A DNA stretch of 64,000 nt from Cycloclasticus sp. symbiont of Poecilosclerida sp. N (GTDB taxonomy: Bacteria; Pseudomonadota; Gammaproteobacteria; Methylococcales; Cycloclasticaceae). Each line of letters starts with the position of its first letter. Position 1 is the stretch's first letter. Shown here piece after piece: positions 9,142-18,059 of this stretch. Position numbers and translations under genes: made by a program. The DNA is taken from assembly GCA_002101205.1 (NCBI GenBank), contig LWTM01000075.1:1-64000 (forward strand), written 5' to 3'. The notes beneath the pieces were generated by a model. It did not search any database and had not been told where the DNA came from. It saw nothing but the letters and a program-made list of their open reading frames with translations.

Positions 9142-10218
9142 CTAAAGCTGAGCCTGTTGTCTTTTTAATTGTCGCTTTGTTCTATCCTCCACTTTCCCCA
9201 CTAATTGACCACATGCCGCATCAATATCATCACCACGTGTTTTACGCGTTGTGGTTACCAAACCCGCTTCTTTCAGCACTGCGGTAAAGCGATGAATCGC
9301 GCTATTACTTGAACGCTTATAGTTCGTATTAGGAAACGGGTTGAACGGAATTAAGTTTACTTTTGATGGCACATCAACGAGCAAGCGCTTTAATTCATGT
9401 GCATGCTCAAGCGAATCGTTGATACCACTGAGCATCACATATTCGAAGGTTATCTTGCGGCGTTTTTCACCCTTAACATAGTGCTTACAGGCTTCTAATA
9501 ATTCCGCTATCGGATATTTTTTATTTAACGGAACTAATTCGCTTCGTAATTCATCATTCGGCGCGTGTAACGAAACGGCTAAACTCGCATCGCTCACCTC
9601 CGCTAGACGATACATGGCAGGCACAACACCTGACGTGCTCACCGTTACACGGCGCTTTGCTAAGCCATAGGCAAAATCATCCATCATAAGATGCAGCGAG
9701 GTAACCGTATTATTGAAATTCAGCAATGGCTCGCCCATCCCCATCATCACCACATTGCTTAGGTTTGCCTTACCTTCAAGCGCTCTTACTGCTACCCATA
9801 CTTGACCAATAATTTCAGCGGCGGATAGATTGCGGTTGAAGCCTTGTTGTGCCGTTGAGCAAAACGTACATTCCAACGCGCAACCTACTTGCGATGAAAC
9901 GCATAAGGTGCCGCGACCATTTTCAGGAATAAAAACCGTTTCAATCCGGTTTTGTCCATCTAATTCAAGCACCCATTTATAGGTTCCATCTTCTGACTTC
10001 TCCTCATAAACAATTTCTGGCACACATACTTCAGCAACCTCAACGAGACGTAATCGCAAGGCCTTGCTGAGATTAGTCATTAGCTCAAAGTCGGACACGC
10101 CCATTTGGTGAATCCACTTTAAAACCTGCGTTGCACGAAAAGGCTGCTCGCCCATTTCAGTAAAAAACGTTTCAAGACCTTCACGATCAAGATTCAGCAG
10201 GTTTTGTTTTTGAGTCAT
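9142..10218 (-). CDS. rlmN: Dual-specificity RNA methyltransferase RlmN
   Basis: This 358-residue radical SAM enzyme methylates C2 of adenine 2503 in 23S rRNA and of adenine 37 in some tRNAs. The iron-sulfur cluster motif is CALECTFC near residue 112. The GEPLLN SAM-binding stretch and the C-terminal catalytic Cys in [10 protein letters not shown] are present. The gene starts 6 bases after the ndk stop and ends 5 bases before hisS, which shows a tight operon. Confidence 0.97.
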   Translation of the reverse strand: MTQKQNLLNLDREGLETFFTEMGEQPFRATQVLKWIHQMGVSDFELMTNLSKALRLRLVEVAEVCVPEIVYEEKSEDGTYKWVLELDGQNRIETVFIPENGRGTLCVSSQVGCALECTFCSTAQQGFNRNLSAAEIIGQVWVAVRALEGKANLSNVVMMGMGEPLLNFNNTVTSLHLMMDDFAYGLAKRRVTVSTSGVVPAMYRLAEVSDASLAVSLHAPNDELRSELVPLNKKYPIAELLEACKHYVKGEKRRKITFEYVMLSGINDSLEHAHELKRLLVDVPSKVNLIPFNPFPNTNYKRSSNSAIHRFTAVLKEAGLVTTTRKTRGDDIDAACGQLVGKVEDRTKRQLKRQQAQL

Positions 10219-10224
10219 AAATAA

Positions 10225-10656
10225 TTAACGCAGGCGCTCGCAAAGTTCTGCATCGCTGAAGAAGAATTTGATTTCTTCCGATGCTGTCTCAGGCGCATCA
10301 GAACCATGAACCGCATTTTTATCAATGCTCTCAGCAAAATCTTTACGAATCGTACCCGCATCTGCTTCTGCTGGGTTAGTTGCACCCATTACTTCACGGT
10401 TTTTAAGAATGGCATTTTCGCCTTCAAGCACTTGAACCATCACTGGGCCCGACTGCATGAAGTCAACCAAATCTTTATAAAAAGGACGTTCGCTATGAAC
10501 TGCGTAAAAACCTTCTGCTTGCTCACGTGAAAGTTGCAACATTTTAGACGCCACAATTTTTAAGCCCGCTGATTCAAAACGAGCATAAATTTGCCCAATA
10601 ACATTTTTTGCAACTGCATCTGGTTTTACGATAGAAAAAGTACGCTCAAGCGCCAT
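10225..10656 (-). CDS. ndk: Nucleoside diphosphate kinase
   Basis: The 143-residue enzyme transfers the terminal phosphate between nucleoside triphosphates and diphosphates. The catalytic histidine lies in [12 protein letters not shown] and the N-terminus [12 protein letters not shown] is characteristic. Length equals E. coli Ndk. It leads the rlmN-hisS-yfgM-bamB-der run. Upstream are a terminator for iscA (10688-10710) and an imperfect palindrome (10723-10738), so ndk probably has its own promoter. Confidence 0.97.
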   Translation of the reverse strand: MALERTFSIVKPDAVAKNVIGQIYARFESAGLKIVASKMLQLSREQAEGFYAVHSERPFYKDLVDFMQSGPVMVQVLEGENAILKNREVMGATNPAEADAGTIRKDFAESIDKNAVHGSDAPETASEEIKFFFSDAELCERLR

Positions 10657-10687
10657 AGTATTACCCCAACATTTAAATTAATTTTAG

Positions 10688-10710
10688 AAAAAAACCGTGT
10701 AAATTCACGG
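10688..10710 (-). terminator. Rho-independent terminator after iscA
   Basis: Read on the minus strand, CCGTG, a six-base loop, CACGG and then seven T residues form a compact intrinsic terminator. It lies about 100 bases downstream of iscA and just ahead of ndk, which separates the two transcription units. Confidence 0.65.
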
Positions 10711-10722
10711 CATTAGCTTATT

Positions 10723-10738
10723 TGACAGCAAGCTGTCA
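10723..10738. promoter_or_regulatory. Inverted repeat TGACAGC-AA-GCTGTCA upstream of ndk
   Basis: Two perfect 7-base arms are separated by two bases. It lies between iscA and ndk with no T-run next to it, so it looks more like a protein-binding site than a terminator. I cannot assign the regulator. Confidence 0.4.
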
Positions 10739-10812
10739 CAAAGTCTGTAGTTTACAGATTAGCGTTACCAGTAGCAATCTTGCTGGGTTACCAAGTAGCC
10801 TTTATTTAATCA

Positions 10813-11142
10813 TTACGGTTCAATGGTAAAACTTTCGCCACAACCACACGCATCTTTTACATTCGGGTTATTAAATTTGAAGGCGGAATTAATTCCTTCG
10901 CGAGCAAAATCCAGCTCTAAACCATCTAAAAAACTCAACGAATCTTGATTGATAATCACCTTCACACCGTACGCCTCGAATACTGTATCTTCAGTTTCAA
11001 CCTCGTCAGCAAAATCAATCACATAGGCATAACCCGAGCAGCCAGACTCACGCACACCTAGGCGTAAGCCTAAGCCTTTACCACGTTTGTTTAATTGATC
11101 TTGCACTTGCCCTGCGGCGCTTTGCGTTAATGTGACCGACAT
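10813..11142 (-). CDS. iscA: Iron-sulfur cluster assembly protein IscA
   Basis: This 109-residue A-type carrier has the three conserved cysteines in SGCSG (near residue 35) and CGCGESF at the C-terminus. The stretch [18 protein letters not shown] is closer to IscA than to ErpA or SufA. IscA carries iron or Fe-S clusters to client proteins. The usual isc partners (iscS, iscU, hscB, hscA, fdx) are not beside it. The position next to ndk, where the isc operon often ends, suggests that the operon was dismantled around it. The RBS (GGGGGAAA) precedes the ATG well. Confidence 0.92.
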   Translation of the reverse strand: MSVTLTQSAAGQVQDQLNKRGKGLGLRLGVRESGCSGYAYVIDFADEVETEDTVFEAYGVKVIINQDSLSFLDGLELDFAREGINSAFKFNNPNVKDACGCGESFTIEP

Positions 11143-11207
11143 AATATTTCCCCCTGCTGATGCATGCTTAGAGCCTGTCTAAACACATAAATTCATTTTC
11201 AGTTTAA

Positions 11208-11663
11208 CTACGTTGCAACACTCGCCAACTCGATAAGCGCAAAATACAACACACCGCCCGTTATCACCCCAACGGTGACATGGGCATACACAAGCATCAC
11301 TGGTCTACTTTGGCTCAGTCGCGCTTTCCAGATGAAGCCACCTAAAACCAACATAAGGCTGGCCAATAAAAGTGCACTGGGCAATATGCCAGACTCTTCA
11401 GGACTCATTGGGTCGCCACTGGCACTACCCGCTATTAATTGCATTACCAGCATCATAAACACGGTTGCACCAGCAACAAAGTGCAACAATGTGATAAACA
11501 TGTCGTTTTCTTTTTTCTGCAAGACACGTGTCAACATATACACACCAAGAATCGCTGCTATCACAAAAAACACGCCAGCTGCATTGCCCATAAAAGAGTT
11601 AACACCCGCCAATTCGTTGGTGGTGATCCTCATGTTATTGCCCCAGTCTAGCCAATCGAACAT
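11208..11663 (-). CDS. Four-helix membrane protein of unknown function
   Basis: The 151-residue protein has four hydrophobic segments (roughly residues 27-46, 57-77, 92-110 and 122-142). These contain AAGVFFVIAAILGVYMLTRV and LHFVAGATVFMMLVMQLIAG. The start at 11663 is backed by GAGGGTG six bases upstream of the ATG; a second Met at residue 11 is possible. I do not recognise the family. It is divergent from tatB and upstream of iscA on the same strand (65-base gap), so it may be co-transcribed with iscA. Confidence 0.75.
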   Translation of the reverse strand: MFDWLDWGNNMRITTNELAGVNSFMGNAAGVFFVIAAILGVYMLTRVLQKKENDMFITLLHFVAGATVFMMLVMQLIAGSASGDPMSPEESGILPSALLLASLMLVLGGFIWKARLSQSRPVMLVYAHVTVGVITGGVLYFALIELASVAT

Positions 11664-11806
11664 AGCACCCTCGTCTTACTTATTCTTAATTTGAATGCAC
11701 TATTTTAACTGATAGTTTTTAATGAAGGTGTTTTATCCTCAATAAGGCTCACTACATTTTGTCCACCCACCCTATTTCACTTATACTTCACGGTAACTCT
11801 TTTTTA

Positions 11807-11812
11807 TATAAT
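11807..11812 (+). promoter_or_regulatory. Candidate -10 box directly before tatB
   Basis: A perfect TATAAT ends only 8 bases before the tatB ATG, and no Shine-Dalgarno sequence is visible between them. The predicted transcript start would be almost at the ATG. The -35 region is poor. Confidence 0.4.
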
Positions 11813-11820
11813 GCCTCTTT

Positions 11821-12189
11821 ATGTTTGACATTGGTTTTTTTGAAATCTGCTTAATTGGCGTCATCGCTCTATTGCTTATTGGCCCAGAAAAGCTTCCTCG
11901 CGCCGCAAGGACTGCTGGGCTTTTGCTTGGAAAAGCACGCGGCATGGTCAAAAATGTCAAATATGAAATTGACGAACAAATTCGCGCAGAAGAACTAAAA
12001 GAATCCTTAGCGCAGGCTAAAGAAACCTTACAAAATGAAGTGTCCGAATCATTCGAAGATGTGGAAACATCCTTTGAAAACCTACGCGATGAAGTTCAAG
12101 ACAAGCCGAAAGCGGACAGCGATGAACTTAATATAGAAACATCCGAAGCTAACAACAAAGCAGAAACACCTCCCCAAAAAACAACCTAA
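11821..12189 (+). CDS. tatB: Sec-independent translocase protein TatB
   Basis: The 122-residue protein has the N-terminal membrane helix MFDIGFFEICLIGVIALLLI, GPEKLP at the hinge, then an amphipathic helix and a long acidic charged tail. The MFDIGF start, Glu8 and the VKYEIDEQIRAEELKE helix point to TatB rather than TatA. TatB forms the twin-arginine signal receptor with TatC. No tatA or tatC is adjacent: a terminator follows, then a cold-shock gene on the other strand. It is shorter than E. coli TatB (171). It may be translated from a leaderless mRNA. Confidence 0.88.
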   Translation: MFDIGFFEICLIGVIALLLIGPEKLPRAARTAGLLLGKARGMVKNVKYEIDEQIRAEELKESLAQAKETLQNEVSESFEDVETSFENLRDEVQDKPKADSDELNIETSEANNKAETPPQKTT

Positions 12190-12210
12190 AGCACTACTTT
12201 TTCAACAGAC

Positions 12211-12241
12211 AAAAAAAACCCCGCAAATGCGAGGGTTTTTT
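12211..12241. terminator. Bidirectional terminator between tatB and the csp gene
   Basis: An A-run, a stem of CCCCGC with GCGAGGG (one bulged base) and a T-run form an intrinsic terminator readable on both strands. It lies exactly between the convergent tatB and cold-shock genes. Confidence 0.85.
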
Positions 12242-12257
12242 CATCGTCTTGTAGAAC

Positions 12258-12458
12258 TTAAGCTGTTACGTTAATCGCTTGCGGCCCTTTAGGTCCGTTT
12301 TCTACGTCGAAGTTCACTTGTTGACCTTCGTTTAATGTGCGAAAACCTTCGCTTGAGATAGCTGAAAAATGTACGAATACATCTTTTGAGCCATCTTCTG
12401 GAGTGATAAAGCCGAAGCCTTTAGATTCATTGAACCACTTAACTGTTCCTGTTGCCAT
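12258..12458 (-). CDS. CspA-family cold-shock protein
   Basis: The 66-residue single cold-shock domain starts [18 protein letters not shown] and has both RNA-binding motifs (KGFGFI and DVFVHFSAI). It binds single-stranded RNA and DNA as an RNA chaperone. A longer frame opens upstream, but the start at 12458 is right: it has GAGG seven bases before the ATG and begins the conserved domain. The upstream 250 bases are AT-rich with an AAAATT repeat at 12472-12496, in keeping with the long structured leaders of csp genes. Confidence 0.95.
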   Translation of the reverse strand: MATGTVKWFNESKGFGFITPEDGSKDVFVHFSAISSEGFRTLNEGQQVNFDVENGPKGPQAINVTA

Positions 12459-12801
12459 GATAATTACCTCAAAATTAAAATTAAAATTAAAAAATGTTAC
12501 AAATCTTACAAGGAAATTAACAAGAGCAAATCTTACAAAGACCAGTAGAGAATGTAGCGAAGCAAATTCTAACCCACTTCTCACAAAAATACACGCCTTT
12601 ATACGCTTTTAAAGCAGTTATCTCACCACCTGAGAAAAGTTTGCTATATAATGCGTTGCACAATTCGCAGTGTACATCGGTCTACACTTACAATTTACGT
12701 GGCTAATCTACAAGACTCACCCCGTAACAAAAACATATTGCCTTGACCGCACCTTATGTCTAAAACATGAGGGAAGGCAAATATTTTAGAGATCATAAAA
12801 T

Positions 12802-14169
12802 ATGTCATTTGAATCCCTCGGCTTACATGCCGACATACTTCGTGCTATATCCGAAAAAGGTTACACAACACCCACCCCTATACAACTACAAGCCATTCCT
12901 ACTATCCTTGCAGGTAAAGATGTTATGGGCGCCGCTCAAACAGGTACTGGCAAAACAGCAGGCTTCACCCTGCCGTTGCTGAACCGTTTAATGGAAACGC
13001 GTAACAGTCATGGCGGCAAACGCCAAATTCGTGCACTGGTGCTTACTCCGACCCGTGAATTAGCTGCGCAAGTAGGCGAAAGCATCGCCCTGTACGGCAA
13101 ACATTTACCCTTACGCTCCACAGTTATTTTTGGCGGCGTGAAAATCAACCCTCAAATTCAAAAGCTTCGCCAAGGCGTAGATATTCTTATTGCAACACCT
13201 GGGCGCTTACTTGACCATGTCGGCCAAAAAACTATTGATTTAACTCAAATTGATATATTAGTTTTAGATGAAGCTGACCGCATGCTCGACATGGGCTTCA
13301 TTCACGATATTCGTCAAGTTCTGGCGATTGTGCCAAAAGAAAAACAGACTTTACTGTTTTCGGCCACTTTTTCGGCTGATATCAAAACGCTAGCAAATGG
13401 TTTGCTCAAGTCACCTATGTTGGTAGAAGTAGCTCGCCAAAACACCACGGCTGAAAACATTTCCCAAGTGGTTCACCCTGTCGATAAAAAACGTAAACGC
13501 GAATTGCTATCGTTTTTAATTGGCTCAAATAACTGGCGCCAAGTGTTGGTATTTACCCGTACAAAACACTGTGCAAATAAGCTGACTGAGCAGTTGAATA
13601 AAGATGGCATTACCGCTGCCGCTATTCATGGCAACAAAAGCCAAGGCGCACGAACAAAAGCTCTTGCTAATTTCAAATCTAACACCATCCAAGTATTAGT
13701 TGCGACTGATATTGCCGCTCGCGGCATTGATATTGACCAACTTCCTCACGTCGTGAACTTTGAACTCCCGAATGTGCCAGAAGACTACGTCCATCGAATT
13801 GGCCGTACCGGTCGCGCCGGTAGCGAAGGCGAAGCGATGTCATTAGTTTGTGTTGATGAATTGAAACTATTGAAGGGTATTGAACGGCTTATCAAAATCG
13901 ATATACCGTCGATGATTATCGACGGCTATACGCCAGATCCAACCATTAAAGCCGAGCCGATTAAAAATGGTCGTGGCGGCCCGCGCCCACAAAGAAAGAA
14001 CAACGGACAAAGAACAGGCGGTCAAAAGCAAAATGGTCACAAACCTCAAGGACAGCCGGTCGCTAATGGCAAGCGTAAAAACCAATCATCGACAAACGCA
14101 CGTACAGCCAAACCAAAACAACGCCAAAGCAATAACGTCAATCGCCCTGATAACTTTGGCAATTGTTAA
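12802..14169 (+). CDS. rhlE: DEAD-box RNA helicase, RhlE type
   Basis: The 455-residue protein shows all helicase motifs: Q motif (TPTPIQ), Walker [22 protein letters not shown], and the C-terminal HRIGRTGR. A Gly/Lys/Asn/Gln-rich basic tail of about 80 residues ends the protein, as in RhlE. It remodels RNA, probably in ribosome assembly or RNA decay at low temperature. It lies beside a cold-shock gene transcribed away from it. A TATAAT at 12647-12652 may be its promoter. Confidence 0.93.
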   Translation: MSFESLGLHADILRAISEKGYTTPTPIQLQAIPTILAGKDVMGAAQTGTGKTAGFTLPLLNRLMETRNSHGGKRQIRALVLTPTRELAAQVGESIALYGKHLPLRSTVIFGGVKINPQIQKLRQGVDILIATPGRLLDHVGQKTIDLTQIDILVLDEADRMLDMGFIHDIRQVLAIVPKEKQTLLFSATFSADIKTLANGLLKSPMLVEVARQNTTAENISQVVHPVDKKRKRELLSFLIGSNNWRQVLVFTRTKHCANKLTEQLNKDGITAAAIHGNKSQGARTKALANFKSNTIQVLVATDIAARGIDIDQLPHVVNFELPNVPEDYVHRIGRTGRAGSEGEAMSLVCVDELKLLKGIERLIKIDIPSMIIDGYTPDPTIKAEPIKNGRGGPRPQRKNNGQRTGGQKQNGHKPQGQPVANGKRKNQSSTNARTAKPKQRQSNNVNRPDNFGNC

Positions 14170-14206
14170 AAAAAAGCAAACCCATCAATACGACGGAAGA
14201 TAACTT

Positions 14207-15820
14207 ATGCTAATTAGCGCAAACATCACCATGCAATTTGGCGCCAAGCCATTATTCGAGAACGTTTCAGCCAAGTTTGGTAACGGCAACCGTTACGGCC
14301 TAATTGGCGCAAATGGCTGCGGTAAATCAACCTATATGAAAATATTAGGTGGTGATTTAGAACCCTCTTCTGGCAATGTGTCTAAAGGTCCCAGCGAACG
14401 CATCGGCAAACTGGGGCAAGATCAATTTGCCTTTGAAGAATATAGCGTTGTCGATACCGTCATCATGGGGCACACTGAGTTATGGACAGTCAAACAAGAA
14501 CGCGAACGCCTTTATTCCTTGCCAGAAATGAGCGAAGAAGAAGGCATGAAAGTCGCCGATCTAGAAGTTGAATTTGCCGAAATGGATGGCTACAGCGCAG
14601 AAAGCCGCGCCGAAGAGTTACTGATGAGCGCAGGTATTGAACAAGACCTTCATTACGGCCTAATGAGCAACGTCGCGCCCGGCTGGAAACTACGTGTCCT
14701 GCTTGCCCAAGCTTTGTTTTCTGAACCGGATATTTTGTTGCTTGATGAGCCAACCAACAACTTGGACATCAGCACCATTCGCTGGCTAGAAGGTATTATC
14801 AAACAATCGAAAAGCACCATGATTATCGTCTCGCATGACCGTCATTTCTTAAACGCTGTATGCACTCATATGGCGGATATTGACTACGGTGAGCTACGCA
14901 TTTACCCAGGCAACTACGATGCCTTTATGACGGCATCGACTCAAGCACGCGAACTACTACAGTCTGAAAATGCTAAAAAGAAAACTCAAATTGCCGAGCT
15001 ACAACAATTTGTTAGCCGCTTCTCTGCCAACGCGTCTAAATCCAAACAAGCCACATCACGCGCTAAAAAATTAGAAAAAATCGAACTTGCCGACATCAAA
15101 CCATCATCACGCGTTAGCCCGTTCATCCGTTTCCAACAAGCTAAAAAGCTTCACCGTGAAGCCGTCACATTGAAAAACGTAGGTCATGGCTTTGAAGATG
15201 GCCCCTTATTCGAAGGCTCATCCATGATTGTTGAAGCCGGAACACGGATGGCCGTCATTGGTGAAAACGGCGCGGGTAAAACCACTTTTTTACGCTGCTT
15301 AATTAACGAAATAACACCGGATAGCGGCAGTATAAAATGGGCCGAAAACGCCACAAAAGGCTATTGCCCACAAGATTCAAATGCTGACTTTAATGTAGAC
15401 ATGACCTTGTTCGACTGGATGAGCCAGTGGCGCAAACCAAATCATGATGACCAAGTCGTACGCATGACATTAGGCCGTATGTTGTTTTCATCTGAAGACT
15501 TCAATAAAAAAGTAGCCGTGTGTTCAGGTGGAGAAAGAAACCGCCTATTATTCGGCAAACTCACCTTAGGCGAAACCAATGTGTTGCTGATGGACGAGCC
15601 GACCAATCACTTGGATATGGAATCCATCGAATCGCTTAACTTAGCACTAGAAAACTACGACGGCACCTTAATATTCGTTAGCCATGACCGTGAATTTGTA
15701 TCGTCCATCGCTAATCGTATTGTTGAGATTACGCCAACGGGCGTTGTTGATTATCATGGGACATATGAAGAGTATTTGAATAGTCAAGATATTAATGATT
15801 TGAAAACAGGGACGAATTAA
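14207..15820 (+). CDS. ybiT: ABC-F ATPase, YbiT type
   Basis: The 537-residue protein has two ABC ATPase domains with Walker A motifs GANGCGKS and GENGAGKT. The second domain has the signature SGGERNR, the first has a degenerate one (VAPGWKLR), and each has LLxDEPTN. There are no membrane segments. ABC-F proteins act on ribosomes at the E site. The length, the start [20 protein letters not shown] and the linker fit the YbiT branch. It follows rhlE after 37 bases with GGAAG ahead of the ATG. Confidence 0.92.
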   Translation: MLISANITMQFGAKPLFENVSAKFGNGNRYGLIGANGCGKSTYMKILGGDLEPSSGNVSKGPSERIGKLGQDQFAFEEYSVVDTVIMGHTELWTVKQERERLYSLPEMSEEEGMKVADLEVEFAEMDGYSAESRAEELLMSAGIEQDLHYGLMSNVAPGWKLRVLLAQALFSEPDILLLDEPTNNLDISTIRWLEGIIKQSKSTMIIVSHDRHFLNAVCTHMADIDYGELRIYPGNYDAFMTASTQARELLQSENAKKKTQIAELQQFVSRFSANASKSKQATSRAKKLEKIELADIKPSSRVSPFIRFQQAKKLHREAVTLKNVGHGFEDGPLFEGSSMIVEAGTRMAVIGENGAGKTTFLRCLINEITPDSGSIKWAENATKGYCPQDSNADFNVDMTLFDWMSQWRKPNHDDQVVRMTLGRMLFSSEDFNKKVAVCSGGERNRLLFGKLTLGETNVLLMDEPTNHLDMESIESLNLALENYDGTLIFVSHDREFVSSIANRIVEITPTGVVDYHGTYEEYLNSQDINDLKTGTN

Positions 15821-15845
15821 ACGTTTTTTTATACTTTGGGAAAGC

Positions 15846-15869
15846 CTGCTTTGTTTGAAGCGGTTTTTT
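15846..15869 (+). terminator. Rho-independent terminator after ybiT
   Basis: CTGCTT, a six-base loop and AAGCGG (one G-T pair) are followed by six T residues, 26 bases after the ybiT stop. The 250 bases beyond it, up to the next gene at 16118, hold nothing I can support. Confidence 0.55.
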
Positions 15870-16117
15870 ATGATGGCTTGCTTTCGCTTGGTAAGCGCCT
15901 GTTTTATATTCGCTGTCGCACGGGCATTCATTTCTTTTGCTTCAATGAAACTTACAAGGTAAATTGGTGTGAAGTGCCAAGAGAGGGTTCCCTTGGGTGT
16001 TGAGCCTATGCTTTAAGACGAGTTCCAGAATGGTTTTGAAAATTATTTTTCTGAGGGAACAGTAGGTGAGGCCTCAAGGTGGCATTTTTTGGGTTACTTT
16101 TCTGCACTTAACAGCAA

Positions 16118-16669
16118 CTACCCCTTACATAACCCTAGCAACGCCTTCATTTCCTCCAAGCCCTTCTCCCTAGCAACCTTCTCATTTCTAGCAGGTATTT
16201 TTTCAGGGTTAGACACACTATTTAGCGCACGCTCAACACTCTTTTCACGCAAAATATGTAATATCGGATAAGGCGAGCGATTGGTGTAGTTCGCCGCATC
16301 ATCTTGTTTTAAACCATCAAAACAATAGTCAGGGTGAAAGCTCGCCAGTTGAAAAACCCCTTCGTAGCCTTCATCAAGCAATAAGGAATTGGCGACAGCT
16401 AGAAGGTCAAGATAATCATCGAACGACTCAAATCCATGCGGGCATATTAATAAGCTTGTTTCAATCTGATTGTTCTCGGTAAGGCGTTTAAACTCACCAC
16501 TCAACGCCATTAAACACTGTTCAAGCGAACGCTCGTTGATAACCTTATAGTCAACGTCACCAGACTCAATAACGGGTTTAGCGAACGGGCAAAAGTTTAA
16601 ACCCACCACAACGCTAGAAACCCAACGGCGGCTTTGCTCAATAAGCGTTTCGTCAGATAGTGTTACCAC
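16118..16669 (-). CDS. DUF1415 family protein
   Basis: The 183-residue protein has the family features GLNFCPFAKPV near residue 24, LLICPHG, and LASFHPDYCF with NRSPYPILHILRE. The conserved Cys and His residues suggest a metal- or substrate-binding site, but the biochemical function is not established for this family. Its ATG overlaps the end of the DUF2058 gene by seven bases, so the two are probably co-expressed. Confidence 0.85.
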   Translation of the reverse strand: MVTLSDETLIEQSRRWVSSVVVGLNFCPFAKPVIESGDVDYKVINERSLEQCLMALSGEFKRLTENNQIETSLLICPHGFESFDDYLDLLAVANSLLLDEGYEGVFQLASFHPDYCFDGLKQDDAANYTNRSPYPILHILREKSVERALNSVSNPEKIPARNEKVAREKGLEEMKALLGLCKG

Positions 16670-17202
16670 ATCAAATCATCTGGTACGGCATAATCTGCGT
16701 ATTCATCTTCTACCAATACGGACTCGACATTATCTAAATAAATCACTCTGGCTTTATCCCGTTGAGCGATTTTTTCTGCCACCGCCACAGGCACTACTTC
16801 GTAGCTTTTACCCAAGTTAACAATTTGAATGCGGCCCTTTACCAAAAGGGCACGCAGGTATTCACTCACGTAAATAACTTTTACTTTATTGCCGTCAGTG
16901 AAATTAAACGCCTCCCCTTCGTCGTCTTTGTTTAATTTATTCATCTGAATCAACTGCGTTATTTGCGCGGCAATCTGTTTCTTTTCCGCCTCTTGATTGC
17001 GCTTAGCATTTAGTGCACGGTCTTTTTCTACTTGCTTCGCTCTTGCCGCTTCCGCCAAGATAGCCGCCTCATTTTTCACATCAATCTTATTCTTTTGTTT
17101 TTGCTGAATCTGCTTACGCTTTTGTTTTTTCGCTTGGTTCGCTTTTGACTTGCTGGATAAGCCTGCTTGCAATAGCTGATCTTGTAAGGACGCTTTTTTC
17201 AT
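16663..17202 (-). CDS. DUF2058 (YaiL-type) protein
   Basis: The 179-residue protein starts MKKASLQDQLLQAGLSSKSKANQAKKQKR. It then has a long Lys/Gln/Glu/Ala-rich coiled-coil-like segment (about 20-90) and a compact C-terminal domain (FNFTDGNKVKVIYVSE ... GRIQIVNLGKSYEVVP). This is the layout of DUF2058/YaiL proteins, sometimes described as nucleic-acid-associated; the function is unproven. It is the first gene of a two-gene unit with the DUF1415 gene. Confidence 0.87.
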   Translation of the reverse strand: MKKASLQDQLLQAGLSSKSKANQAKKQKRKQIQQKQKNKIDVKNEAAILAEAARAKQVEKDRALNAKRNQEAEKKQIAAQITQLIQMNKLNKDDEGEAFNFTDGNKVKVIYVSEYLRALLVKGRIQIVNLGKSYEVVPVAVAEKIAQRDKARVIYLDNVESVLVEDEYADYAVPDDLMW

Positions 17203-17410
17203 TTTTTATACCTGTGTTAATAAGGGTAAATTATTCAGCCGTATAGGCTTCGCGTAAAACATGTATCGGCGGCTTATTCACACCACCTTTAACGCACCAA
17301 AAACATTAAAACAAAACACTATTGCAATGCCTAAAAATTAACCCAACAAATTTTTACCTAATCGAGCAAAGAAGGTGCTTTCTGCAGAACCCGTTCGTTA
17401 TTTATTTTAA

Positions 17411-17468
17411 TGTCTGGGTTCAGATAGAAGTGAGACTTTTTTGAGATGTAAAACTCGGGTAGCCTGTG
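17411..17468. repeat. Solo IS481-type end, matching 59911-59968 inverted
   Basis: This block, starting TGTCTGGGTTCAGATAGAAG, matches the reverse complement of the right end of the IS481 remnant at 58845-59968 over about 58 bases with very few differences. No transposase is attached here. It is either a deletion scar or a target that kept one IS end. Confidence 0.7.
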
Positions 17469-17549
17469 AATTCTTGACGAAGGCGCTCCGATAAAACCAC
17501 CTAAAACTCAAACAGTTGAACTTGACCGTAGGATACACGCATTTTTTAG

Positions 17550-17569
17550 ATAACCAATATATTGGTTAT
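17550..17569. promoter_or_regulatory. 20-base perfect palindrome before a toxin remnant
   Basis: The sequence ATAACCAATATATTGGTTAT is a perfect palindrome 39 bases upstream of a ParE-like start codon. Palindromes of this size are typical operators of toxin-antitoxin operons, but no intact antitoxin is visible, so the assignment is inference. Confidence 0.5.
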
Positions 17570-17607
17570 TCATGGTTAGAAGTCAAAGGGCGGATTACTA
17601 GCAAAGT

Positions 17608-17718
17608 ATGAACTATTCTCCCTCGGTTCGTAAAGAAGCTGAGTTGGACATCAACACTGCTTTTGAATATTACGAAAACCAAAGGATAGGGCCCGGGTAT
17701 AATTTACAAAAAACTTAG
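17608..17718 (+). pseudogene. ParE/RelE-family toxin, N-terminal remnant
   Basis: The 36-residue frame MNYSPSVRKEAELDINTAFEYY, then ENQRIGPGYNLQKT and a stop, resembles the first helix-strand unit of ParE/RelE toxins (xEAxxDIxxAxxYYExQRxGLG). A full toxin would be about 95-100 residues, so this one is truncated. A palindromic operator-like site precedes it. No antitoxin gene is intact upstream. Confidence 0.55.
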
Positions 17719-18059
17719 GCGAATTGCTGTTCGCTTGCATGACTTGCTCAGCGTTAATTTCTATGCCTGACTTAATGAGGATTTTCCGCAGTTGTTCAGC
17801 TACACCTGATACTCGAATATAATGATGTTTCGAGATGTGTTCAGTCTTGAGATTAAAAGACCAACTTGCTCACTTATTAGATGGCGTCCATGTTTCTATA
17901 ACCCTCTCCTTTTTTAGCCAGCCTTTGAACCTTTGCACAACATCCCGAAGCTGGTTTAGTCCAAGCATTTTTTATATTTTATCTTAAAGACCTACTCTGA
18001 CCCAGCTTATTATGGAGTGTGGTTATGGTTGAAAGTGGGGCTCACATTGTTCAGGTGGG
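17719..18059. other. Gene-free stretch with a possible decayed reading frame
   Basis: Between the toxin remnant and dctM there is no intact gene. On the minus strand from about 17970 the frame MLGLNQLRDVVQRFKGWLKK stops soon after. A second segment (VSGVAEQLRKILIKSGIEIN, about 17740-17840) reads like protein but is interrupted. I cannot name the family; it is probably a degraded gene. Confidence 0.3.

Noticed and set aside
12459-12584. N-terminal extension of the cold-shock protein
   Set aside because: The extension is Phe/Asn-rich translation of the AT-rich leader. The conserved domain and RBS place the start at 12458.
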